From the NCBI GenBank assembly GCA_949294665.1, contig CASFID010000061.1, positions 1 through 64,000 of the forward strand: 64,000 nucleotides of DNA, read 5' to 3'. This DNA is from an uncultured Eubacteriales bacterium (GTDB taxonomy: Bacteria > Bacillota > Clostridia > Lachnospirales > Lachnospiraceae). Each line of letters opens with the position of its first letter. The first letter of the stretch is position 1. Below, in pieces: positions 9,280-16,811 of this stretch. The position numbers were made by a program, and so were the translations under genes. The notes beneath the pieces were generated by a model. The model had not been told where the DNA came from. It did not search any database and saw only the letters and a list, made by a program, of their open reading frames with translations.

Positions 9280-9308
9280 AAAAAGGCCGCCGCATATTGC
9301 GACAGCCT
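9280..9308 (-). terminator. Intrinsic terminator after the LCP gene
   Basis: On the minus strand a stem of ten pairs (AGGCTGTCGC against GCGGCGGCCT, with three G-T pairs) has the loop AATAT and is followed by TTTTT. It lies just after the LCP stop codon and separates it from the wecB promoter region. Confidence 0.85.
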
Positions 9309-9315
9309 CTCATCG

Positions 9316-10854
9316 TCAGTTAAGCGTCTCTCCCTCCGGGAGTGTCCCGCCCTCTTCTACAATATTTGCCAGGTCTATGATATGCTGCAGTTCCGTCTCG
9401 TCAGGATACATGACATACAAAAGTTGGCTTGACGCGGAATAACAGTAATCCTGCCCTCCGGTTCCTGTCAGATCCACGGACTGTATCGTCCATCCGGCAT
9501 TGGAACTGAGCTGATCCCGTATCAGGGCATTGAGCTGCCCCTGCGTCACATTTGTCTCCACGTCCTTGCTCACCTGATTCATGATCGATCCTGCCCGAAG
9601 GAGCATCGTCGGTGAGATCACCTTTTTGAGCATGCCCGTGATGACCGCCTGCTGATTCCTTCCACGCTGGTTATCTCCCTCCTGCAGATTGTGGCGCTCC
9701 CGGCAGAACGCCAGCGCCTGCTCGCCGTCAAAGTGGTTGGTCCCTTCCTGTACATCCACTATACAGCCGGACTCATCGCCCGTGGTGAAAGCATAATCCG
9801 ACTCCACATCGATGCCGCCGAGGATGTCGACGATGTCTATAAGTGAAGTGAAGTTAAGTCTTACATAATAATTGATATCTGTCTCATACAGCTGACCGAG
9901 TGTTTCCATGGACGTCTCGATCCCATATACGCCCGCATGTGTCAGTTTGTCCATCGCCCCCTGTTGGACATCCGGTCCGTACAGCGGCACATAACTGTCT
10001 CTCGGCGTTGTAATAAGAAGGATCTGCTTCGTATTCGGATTGACGACCGCGATGATGTTCACGTCGCTCCGGCTCGTCTCGGTGACTTCGCCATACGTGT
10101 CGATTCCGCTGATATATACTGTAAATGGCTCTTTGGTCAGCGTATCGTCGCTTCCGCCTCCCAGATTGATCTCCGTCTTAATAGACATCTCGTAAATGAT
10201 CCTTGTATTCTCGCTGAATCCTTCTACCGCATCGTCCATAAGCTGCGTATACGCTTCATTATAAATGATGGCCTGCACGTTCCCGTCCATCAGAGACTGG
10301 GCCTGATCCTGTACGGATTTACATTCCGTTACGTTTAAAGTCGTATCGAGTTCTTTCTCAAGGTTTGACACTGCCGTCTGAATATTATCTCCACCCTGCT
10401 GGAACTGAACCCCGAAGTTGTAATCCATTGCATCCTCGATCGTCTCTGCCGGATCCTCTTTTACAACTGCCACCGCCATTTTGTCCACACGGATATTTCC
10501 GCCGGTGATAAGTGCGAGCATATTGTTTGTTTCAGCGATATAGTATGTCCCCAGACTCAGGATACAGACAACAACCAGACTGTATATTTTTCCGGTAGTA
10601 CCCCGCTTTTTTCTGACTGCCTGGGATGTGAACGTAATACACCAGAGAAATACAAGCACCATCGCAATAAGCGCAAGATAATTTCCAGGCAGCATATCGA
10701 GCAGCAGTACCACGATCATAAAGATAACGCTGATCACAGCCTGTAAGATCAGGCAGAACGAACCGAACCTGTTAGTTGCTGTGCGTTTGGAATATCTCCC
10801 AGTATTTTTACTATTCCGCCCGGCACTACCGGCCGGTCTGCGTTTTTTCGCCAT
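9316..10854 (-). CDS. LytR-CpsA-Psr (LCP) family glycopolymer ligase
   Basis: A 512-residue membrane protein with a basic, Ser/Arg-rich cytoplasmic start, three hydrophobic segments within about residues 30-115, and a C-terminal LCP domain (about 243-400). The LCP domain shows FTVYISGIDTYG, TSRSDVNIIAVVNP, TTPRDSYVPL and the Arg-rich CRERH...NQRGRNQQAV. LCP enzymes move polymers from undecaprenyl diphosphate to peptidoglycan on the outer face of the membrane, with Arg/Asp residues binding the diphosphate. A location beside wecB, tagA and tagGH fits attachment of their product. An extra soluble segment lies between the membrane part and the LCP domain. AAAGGG precedes the ATG. Confidence 0.92.
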   Translation of the reverse strand: MAKKRRPAGSAGRNSKNTGRYSKRTATNRFGSFCLILQAVISVIFMIVVLLLDMLPGNYLALIAMVLVFLWCITFTSQAVRKKRGTTGKIYSLVVVCILSLGTYYIAETNNMLALITGGNIRVDKMAVAVVKEDPAETIEDAMDYNFGVQFQQGGDNIQTAVSNLEKELDTTLNVTECKSVQDQAQSLMDGNVQAIIYNEAYTQLMDDAVEGFSENTRIIYEMSIKTEINLGGGSDDTLTKEPFTVYISGIDTYGEVTETSRSDVNIIAVVNPNTKQILLITTPRDSYVPLYGPDVQQGAMDKLTHAGVYGIETSMETLGQLYETDINYYVRLNFTSLIDIVDILGGIDVESDYAFTTGDESGCIVDVQEGTNHFDGEQALAFCRERHNLQEGDNQRGRNQQAVITGMLKKVISPTMLLRAGSIMNQVSKDVETNVTQGQLNALIRDQLSSNAGWTIQSVDLTGTGGQDYCYSASSQLLYVMYPDETELQHIIDLANIVEEGGTLPEGETLN

Positions 10855-10905
10855 TGTTAAAATCCCTTTACTAATTATTCTGTGCCGGGCGTCAGGAAGA
10901 GTTGT

Positions 10906-11823
10906 CTAGCCGTACAATTCCGACGGATATACGCCCTTTTCGATCAGCTCCCTGACCGCTCTTGTCACAGCTTCTCTGTCCTCCTTATATGTCACGCCAA
11001 ACCACTGATCTTCCGATCTGAGCACTTTCACACTCAGTCTGCCTGCTTCCAGAAGTTCGCCGATGATCGTCGGCAGGAGATACTCCGCTTTCAGATCTTC
11101 TGCCGGAGTCTTCTCCAGGAAAGTATCAAACCCCGTCCTGAGAACGTCAAAGAACGCGGGAGTAAGCCCCCACATATTCATAGATACCGGAGAATCAGGA
11201 TCCAGCAGAGTATCTCCGCCGTTCTGTCTTACAACAGCCCGTTCCCCGTCTTTCTCAATATTATGCGTTTCGGTAATGCCAGTGAGCATACCCGTTCCGT
11301 CTACACGGCATACCCCCCGGGTAACGCCGCCGTTATCACTCAATGTATTTTTCAGGACAAACCCGATCATACAGATTTGTATTGTACCAGTATCTGGAAT
11401 ACTTGTCAAATAGGAATACGCCTCACAAAAAGCGTTCCTTCCATAATAGTCGTCCGCATTTATGACCAGAAACGGAGAGTCAACAACATCTCTGCAGCAC
11501 AGGATCGCCTGCCCTGTCCCCCACGGTTTCGTCCGGCCCGTGAATTTCTCTCTGTACGCATCCGGGATATCGCTGATTTCCTGATAGACGTATGCCACAT
11601 CGACATATCCGGAGATCCGGTCTCCGATTACCTTTTTAAACTCCTCCTCCAGGTCTCTGCGTATCACAAAGACAACTTTGTCAAATCCAGCCCTTACGGC
11701 GTCATATATGGAATAGTCCATTATGATTTCCCCGTTCGGTCCGACCGGAGCAAGCTGCTTGATCCCTCCGCCGAAACGGCTTCCGATTCCCGCCGCCATG
11801 ATAACAAGTGTCGCTCTGCCCAT
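10906..11823 (-). CDS. Sugar-phosphate nucleotidyltransferase-like protein
   Basis: A 305-residue member of the NTP-transferase superfamily. The nucleotide-binding signature VIMAAGIGSRFGGGIKQL is at the N-terminus, followed by KPWGTGQAIL and the metal-binding segment FLVINADDYYG. The start at 11823 is chosen because AGGAGG lies 7 nt upstream and the family motif begins at once; an upstream in-frame start would add 34 unrelated residues. It resembles UTP- or GTP-sugar-1-phosphate transferases but lacks a clear RmlA or GalU fingerprint, so donor and sugar are open. It lies between the LCP and HPr-like genes and may supply an activated sugar for the wall polymer. Confidence 0.8.
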   Translation of the reverse strand: MGRATLVIMAAGIGSRFGGGIKQLAPVGPNGEIIMDYSIYDAVRAGFDKVVFVIRRDLEEEFKKVIGDRISGYVDVAYVYQEISDIPDAYREKFTGRTKPWGTGQAILCCRDVVDSPFLVINADDYYGRNAFCEAYSYLTSIPDTGTIQICMIGFVLKNTLSDNGGVTRGVCRVDGTGMLTGITETHNIEKDGERAVVRQNGGDTLLDPDSPVSMNMWGLTPAFFDVLRTGFDTFLEKTPAEDLKAEYLLPTIIGELLEAGRLSVKVLRSEDQWFGVTYKEDREAVTRAVRELIEKGVYPSELYG

Positions 11824-11899
11824 ATCGCTTTCCTCCTGCATTCCTGCGTATTTCTCTGATATCCTGATCCATGTGTCCCTCTCTGTCGGGATCACTGTC

Positions 11900-12175
11900 T
11901 CACTCTCCGAGGCCGTCCTCCACAAGCTGCACCATCTCTTTTAACGCTTCTTCTTCATCTTTCCCCTCGCAGGCAATCTCTATCTCGTCTCCGCTCTTGA
12001 TGCATGCGCCGAGTACACTGAGCACACTCTTCGCATTTGCCGAAACATCCTCATGTTTTGTTTTTTTATGAACTGTGATCTTGCAGTCAAACTGCATTGC
12101 TGTCTTACAGAACAGACCTGCCGGTCTCAGATGAAGACCGGTCGGATTCTTGATCTTCACTTTTCCGCTAACCAT
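11900..12175 (-). CDS. ptsH: HPr-like phosphocarrier protein
   Basis: A 91-residue HPr-fold protein. The phospho-accepting His15 lies in PTGLHLRPAG, and the regulatory Ser equivalent to Ser46 appears at residue 50 in NAKSVLSVLGA, so both the PEP-dependent and kinase-dependent sites are present. The spacing is four residues longer than in Bacillus HPr. The end VEDGLGE is like HPr of related Clostridia. The start at 12175 is set by GGAGGATAC; an upstream in-frame extension is a low-complexity read-through of the ybbR region. There is no ptsI next to it, so it may be the general HPr or a regulatory paralogue. Confidence 0.88.
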   Translation of the reverse strand: MVSGKVKIKNPTGLHLRPAGLFCKTAMQFDCKITVHKKTKHEDVSANAKSVLSVLGACIKSGDEIEIACEGKDEEEALKEMVQLVEDGLGE

Positions 12176-12236
12176 CGTGTATCCTCCGCTTCCTATGTTT
12201 TCTCCTGCGCCTTTATTCTGTCGTTTTCTGCGCTTC

Positions 12237-13628
12237 TCATTCTTCTGTCTGCGTCTCATCCTGTGTTCCGGACTGTTCCTGTGCATCAGGCTCACTCTGT
12301 GCATCAGGCTCACTCTGTGCATCGGATCCATTCTGTGCCCCGTTTTCGTTCTGCGTCTCTGAACCGCTTTGAGGCTGTTCTTCTTCCTTTTCTGCCAGCG
12401 TCAGTGTTACCGTCACCTCGGACGTCAGAGATATGCCGTTCGGAACATTTACATTTACCGGAACATCATATGTGCCCGGCCGTGTGTATCCGCTCAGGTC
12501 GACAGACACCGCGTTGCTGATGTTCAGCGTCTCGAGCGCTGTCTGATCTCCGCTGAAACGCAGCGAAATCTCTGCATCCGGCTCATAATATACCTGAAGC
12601 TGCTCTGAAAGATTATTCAGCTTGATCGAACTGACAAGCAGTGTGATCGTCCGAGTGCCTTCTTCCTCTACCATGGCGGTGACATTGACCGTACTGGAAT
12701 TCGTGTCCACCAGTTCTACGCCTTCCGGCAGATATGGAGTGATATCTATCGTCTGCTCCACCGGTTCCTCTGCATCGGAGACGTCGATCGCAGATGCCGG
12801 GATCCTGATCTCCTCCACATCTTTAAGATCCTCATCGCTTCCGCATATCTGCACGCTCTCGGGCTCAACGGTACATCCCGTATACTGATATCCTTCCGCA
12901 GGCCGTCCTGAGACATCGGCCACAACGGGAACGCTTTTCTGCCGCAGGATCTCTATTGAGACGGTAAGCCCGCTATCACCCAGATTATTTTCGAGCTGAT
13001 TCTGCCCCAATTCATTCCCGTTCATATCGTAGAGGACCAGATCTGCCTGCAGTTCTTCACTGTCTGAGAGCCCGTCTATATTCACCTTTGCAGCCGCTCT
13101 GTAGATCTGCTCAAGCAGAGACTCTGCTCCTGTGATCGTCACGTTCTCCGGGCTGACAGACACTTCGCCTATCATGTAGCCATCCCGCGGTTCTCCGTCT
13201 GTCTCGGCTGTAAGAGACAGAACTTTCCGCCCCGACTTTTCCCTCTGGATCTGAAGATTCCGGGGAACTGCTTCCGCGGACTCATAGTCCCCGCTGTATT
13301 CGGGAATTGTTATCGTGACAGGCACCAGACCTGTGCTGGTATCCATCTCGGCAATATCCGCCGTAGCTATGATATCGTCTGCCGAAAGATTCTGGCGCAC
13401 TTCGCGGTTTGCATGGACAACTACGCTGACCGTATCATCCCCAATGACCTGATATACGTCTCCCGCCGAAGTGATAATGTCGTCGTTCACGATCGTGACC
13501 GGGATATCAGAGAAAGTCTGACTTCCCACCGGATTGTCAAGATTGACTACGATCAGCCACAGAAACGTTGAGAAAATGAACGCCATAATCTTCAGGCCCA
13601 GATTTCTTGTAAGCTTGTACTTTCTCAT
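12237..13628 (-). CDS. cdaR: YbbR-domain protein, regulator of diadenylate cyclase (CdaR-like)
   Basis: A 463-residue protein with one N-terminal membrane segment (LGLKIMAFIFSTFLWLIVVNLDNP, about 12-32) followed by about four YbbR repeats outside the membrane, recognisable by recurrent VTITGAESLLEQI, VQICGSDEDLKDVEEI and similar blocks. CdaR proteins bind and tune CdaA. The ATG at 13628 overlaps the cdaA stop in an ATGA junction with AAAGGAT upstream, so the pair is translationally coupled. The C-terminus is an acidic Gln/Ser/Asp tail encoded by an 18-bp tandem repeat. An alternative start four codons upstream lacks a usable ribosome site. Confidence 0.92.
   Translation of the reverse strand: MRKYKLTRNLGLKIMAFIFSTFLWLIVVNLDNPVGSQTFSDIPVTIVNDDIITSAGDVYQVIGDDTVSVVVHANREVRQNLSADDIIATADIAEMDTSTGLVPVTITIPEYSGDYESAEAVPRNLQIQREKSGRKVLSLTAETDGEPRDGYMIGEVSVSPENVTITGAESLLEQIYRAAAKVNIDGLSDSEELQADLVLYDMNGNELGQNQLENNLGDSGLTVSIEILRQKSVPVVADVSGRPAEGYQYTGCTVEPESVQICGSDEDLKDVEEIRIPASAIDVSDAEEPVEQTIDITPYLPEGVELVDTNSSTVNVTAMVEEEGTRTITLLVSSIKLNNLSEQLQVYYEPDAEISLRFSGDQTALETLNISNAVSVDLSGYTRPGTYDVPVNVNVPNGISLTSEVTVTLTLAEKEEEQPQSGSETQNENGAQNGSDAQSEPDAQSEPDAQEQSGTQDETQTEE
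12281..12334 (-). repeat. 18-bp tandem repeat in the ybbR 3' end
   Basis: Two exact copies (12281-12298 and 12299-12316) and a third diverged copy (12317-12334) encode the repeating SEPDAQ-type tail of the YbbR protein. Confidence 0.9.
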
Positions 13629-14488
13629 TTTCTGCGCCATCCTTTCCGTATAGAGAATCTCTTCTGCTCAGAATTCCTATACTGAATCTGGCTCAGCTTG
13701 TCTCTGAGTTCTTCGCTTTTTACTCCCCGCGTCAGACTGCCGCCCATCGCCACGGATACAAGGCCTGTCTCCTCTGAGACGACGATGACAAGAGCGTCGC
13801 ATACCTCGCTCATGCCGAGCGCCGCTCTGTGTCTCGTGCCCAGATCCTTGCTGATACTCATGTTGTCCGACAACGGCAGGTAACAGGTTGCAGATGTGAT
13901 CCTGTCGCCGCGGATGATCACCGCTCCGTCATGGAGAGGTGTGTTGTGTTCAAATATATTGATAAGGACCTGAGAAGATACCTTACAGTCCAGCTCGATC
14001 CCTGTCATCTCATATTCATTGAGCCGTATCGCCTGTTCAACCACGATCAGAGCGCCTGTACATACCCTGCCCATCTCATAGCACGCCGTCACGATACTGT
14101 CTGCGGTCGTATCTGAAAAACGTTCATTCTCCCTGCCTTTGTCGAAGGGGTTGATATTGCTGAGAAGGTTTTTCTCCCCGAGTTTTTCAAGAGCCCTCCT
14201 CAGTTCCGGCTGGAAGACCACGATCGCTGCGATCGCCAGAACATTGATCGACTGTGCCGCCAGATAGAGTATCGTATGCATCTGGAAGAGCCAGGCGAGC
14301 AGGATGAATACTCCCAGCATGATAATCCCCCGCAGGAGCATCCACGCCTTTGTATTCTTGATCCACAGCATAATCTCGTACAGGATCACTGTCAGGATCA
14401 GGATCTCCACGACATCCTTGACCTCGATGGCCGGAAGGTACATGTCATTTGTGTAATTATCTATGAAATTTCTCAGCCAGTCTATCAT
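13625..14488 (-). CDS. cdaA: Membrane diadenylate cyclase CdaA (c-di-AMP synthase)
   Basis: A 287-residue protein with three N-terminal membrane segments (about 25-95) and a cytoplasmic DisA_N domain. The catalytic motifs DGAVII and GTRHRAALGMSE are intact, so it should condense two ATP into c-di-AMP, which controls potassium and osmolyte transport and wall homeostasis. I place the start at ATG 14488 because AAGGTGG precedes it; upstream GTG codons overlap that site. It is followed by cdaR with an ATGA overlap and preceded 20 nt upstream by an unknown membrane-protein gene, forming a probable four-gene operon. Confidence 0.94.
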   Translation of the reverse strand: MIDWLRNFIDNYTNDMYLPAIEVKDVVEILILTVILYEIMLWIKNTKAWMLLRGIIMLGVFILLAWLFQMHTILYLAAQSINVLAIAAIVVFQPELRRALEKLGEKNLLSNINPFDKGRENERFSDTTADSIVTACYEMGRVCTGALIVVEQAIRLNEYEMTGIELDCKVSSQVLINIFEHNTPLHDGAVIIRGDRITSATCYLPLSDNMSISKDLGTRHRAALGMSEVCDALVIVVSEETGLVSVAMGGSLTRGVKSEELRDKLSQIQYRNSEQKRFSIRKGWRRK

Positions 14489-14508
14489 GCCGTGTGCCAC
14501 CACCTTGT

Positions 14509-15642
14509 TTACTCTCTCTTATCGTTCTCCTGCCTCAGGCCGAGTTCTTTACTGAGGCTTCTTGTCAGGAGTATTTCCTCCGTGTTTGTGTTTACAGGCT
14601 CCCCGGAGCCGTTTGTCCCCCTTCCGGGATTCGCGGGACGTCTGGCTCCCGCCGCTCCTCTCCCCTCAGGCTGTCCGGAACGCCCTGCCGGTCCGGAAAT
14701 TCTCTGCTCCTGAGATCTGCGTCCAGTTATCCGTTTTACCTCTTTTTCGGGTGCTGAAACACCGACTTTCGGCACGGCTTTTACATAATAGTAGTATTCA
14801 TCATCCTCAAATTGTATATTCTCGGTCCTGGAATAATCCACTGAGAAAAAGATGAATTCCAGCACAAGTCCGACGGCGATTCCCAGCACGGCGCTCACGA
14901 TGATCGTCCCGTAGGATATCCCTGTACCCAGCGCGATATTTCCCGCCGAAACCACGATCACACAGGCAACCGTTCCCGCCGCCGATGCGATCTTCCACGC
15001 ATGGTCGACCGATCTGCTGCGCACAACGTTTACTACGAGGATACCGATCACAACAGCCGCGACCATAAGCCACATCTCTCTGCTTGTAAGCACCTGTCTC
15101 GTATAACTCATAAGACTGTCAGCCATGCTGCCCGCGTCCGAACTGCGAAGTGCCGTTGCCGAAGCCTTGACATAATCGATCATGTAGAATGAAATGATCC
15201 CGCAGGCTGCCGGCACGATCCATACCGGAGTCCCCATCAGGCCGAATACTACCGGGACCACAAACGGGATCTTCAGGCTGAATGCGATCGCGGCCAAAAG
15301 AACGATCCATGCTTTCTTCGGAGTAAATCGGAAATAAAAAATATACATAAGCAGGAAGATCACGAGCGAAACGACCGCGATCGGCATAGACAGCGCATAA
15401 AAATGCACCAGGACAAGAACTGTTGCCGCCATGACCATCACGATCATGGGGAAAAATGTGCAGATCAGCGCGAGGCCCGCCGTGCAAAATACAGAAGAAG
15501 CCATCTCCATGAAACCGATATTTGAATTGATCAGCCCGAATACTATGAGTCCCAACAGGAACTGCAGCGCCTTTAAAATATAGGTGGAATACCTCGCATA
15601 TATCTCCTGCAGCTTTTCACGCCAAACTAATAAAGTACTCAT
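14509..15642 (-). CDS. Unknown polytopic membrane protein upstream of cdaA
   Basis: A 377-residue protein with about nine to ten hydrophobic segments in residues 25-270 and then a cytoplasmic tail rich in Arg, Gly, Pro and Ser ending in LTRSLSKELGLRQENDKRE. I do not recognise a characterised family. The start ATG 15642 has AAGGAG and overlaps the stop of the preceding gene by 4 nt (ATGA). The tight link to cdaA and ybbR and the disordered tail suggest a role in envelope or turgor control linked to c-di-AMP, but nothing in the sequence shows activity. Confidence 0.8.
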   Translation of the reverse strand: MSTLLVWREKLQEIYARYSTYILKALQFLLGLIVFGLINSNIGFMEMASSVFCTAGLALICTFFPMIVMVMAATVLVLVHFYALSMPIAVVSLVIFLLMYIFYFRFTPKKAWIVLLAAIAFSLKIPFVVPVVFGLMGTPVWIVPAACGIISFYMIDYVKASATALRSSDAGSMADSLMSYTRQVLTSREMWLMVAAVVIGILVVNVVRSRSVDHAWKIASAAGTVACVIVVSAGNIALGTGISYGTIIVSAVLGIAVGLVLEFIFFSVDYSRTENIQFEDDEYYYYVKAVPKVGVSAPEKEVKRITGRRSQEQRISGPAGRSGQPEGRGAAGARRPANPGRGTNGSGEPVNTNTEEILLTRSLSKELGLRQENDKRE

Positions 15643-16043
15643 GATCTGTTTTTCTCCTTCTTAACATTCATCTTTTCCAGACGGGAAAGATCTCTCATAT
15701 ATTTCTTCACCCGCTGCTTAGCCTGAATATGTTTCCTCTTATAAAAAGAGCCGGCGCCTATGCCATAAATGATCAAAAGGCTGAAATAACTCCCCACTGC
15801 AAGGAGCAGGATGATCATAAGTTTCATTATCGTAATCCCCTCTACAACAGCCTCTCCGCTGCACAGAAATACCAGCCCCGCCAAAAGGAAGAAACCGATA
15901 GTGATCCATATCAGTGTGATCCATGTATTCAGGCTGGCGTAATCTTTCTGATAATAACTGTTGATCTTGAAATCTTCTTCTCCGTATCTCTTCTCATAGA
16001 TCGCAGTTTTTGTCATCAGGCGTATTCTTCTCTTATCCAACAT
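15639..16043 (-). CDS. Small unknown membrane protein (two membrane segments)
   Basis: A 134-residue protein with a charged N-terminus (DKRRIRLMTKTAIYEKRYGEE), two hydrophobic segments at about 42-62 and 72-95, and a Lys/Arg-rich, probably helical C-terminus. No known motif. It overlaps the next gene by 4 nt and opens the cdaA operon. The first ATG (16043) has only a distant GAGAGGA, and a second ATG nine codons later is an alternative start. It could be a partner of the larger membrane protein encoded next. Confidence 0.72.
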   Translation of the reverse strand: MLDKRRIRLMTKTAIYEKRYGEEDFKINSYYQKDYASLNTWITLIWITIGFFLLAGLVFLCSGEAVVEGITIMKLMIILLLAVGSYFSLLIIYGIGAGSFYKRKHIQAKQRVKKYMRDLSRLEKMNVKKEKNRS

Positions 16044-16105
16044 AACGTTTTTCTATGTCCTCTCTATGTACCGTCTTTATATCCTATTTCAGTCCATTAT
16101 GTTTT

Positions 16106-16135
16106 AGTATATCATATATTCAGATACCTTGTCCA
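16106..16135 (-). promoter_or_regulatory. Candidate promoter of the cdaA operon
   Basis: On the minus strand TGGACA (16130-16135) and TATACT (16106-16111) are 18 bp apart, about 60 nt before the first gene. The -35 box lies in the last codons of comF. Confidence 0.45.
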
Positions 16136-16782
16136 ATGCTTACGGTCAAAAAATAGACATTTTGAGCGCCCGCAATCTTCAGGACTTTTGCGGCGTGTTC
16201 CAGTGTCGCTCCCGTCGTATAGATATCGTCTATCAGAAGTACGTTTTTACACGGTTTCCAGGACTTTGACACACCGAAGGCGCCCTTCAGATTCTTCTGC
16301 CTTCCTTTTCTGTCCAGTTCTTTTTGCGGCGTCGTCTTTTTCATCCGGCACAACGCTTCCTTCTGTACAGGGATCCCTGTCAGCGCCGAGAGTTCCTCCG
16401 CCAGGATCCCCGACTGGTTGAACCCCCGTTTTCTCAGACGCGATGGATGGAGCGGAATGGGCATGATCTCGTCGATCTTCCATCTCTCGATCTGTGCGCC
16501 GTACCGGGCTGCAAGCTCTTCTGCAAATATCTTTCCCCAGCACCGTCTGTTCTTATATTTAAAGCGGTACAGAGCGCCGGACACCGGCTCCTGATGAAGC
16601 CAGAGGTTCCTCCCCTGTGTGAGAGCATGCACAGAGGAACCGCAGTCGGCGCAGTATTCCTGAGTCTCCTTTCTCAAAGGCTTCCCGCAGCGCATACAGC
16701 GGGGTTCACTGATATAGACGGCCTTCTTTCTGCACCGGCCACAGATGCCTTCCGGTGATATCTTTCCGCAGAACGGACACAC
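16120..16782 (-). CDS. comF: ComF family phosphoribosyltransferase-like protein
   Basis: A protein of about 220 residues with an N-terminal zinc-ribbon-like part (CPFC, CGRC, CMRCGKPL, CADCG) and a C-terminal phosphoribosyltransferase fold with the PRPP-binding segment VLLIDDIYTTGATL. In Bacillus, ComF acts with the ComFA helicase during DNA uptake; in Clostridia it is often alone, as here. The listed start is GTG 16782, but typical ComF sequence (LLYPKVCPFC) continues in frame upstream to about 16815, where only a CTG codon, overlapping the recD2 stop, is available. The true start is therefore uncertain. Confidence 0.85.
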   Translation of the reverse strand: MCPFCGKISPEGICGRCRKKAVYISEPRCMRCGKPLRKETQEYCADCGSSVHALTQGRNLWLHQEPVSGALYRFKYKNRRCWGKIFAEELAARYGAQIERWKIDEIMPIPLHPSRLRKRGFNQSGILAEELSALTGIPVQKEALCRMKKTTPQKELDRKGRQKNLKGAFGVSKSWKPCKNVLLIDDIYTTGATLEHAAKVLKIAGAQNVYFLTVSIGQGI

Positions 16783-16811
16783 TTTCGGATACAGAAGATT
16801 TAATACAGGGA

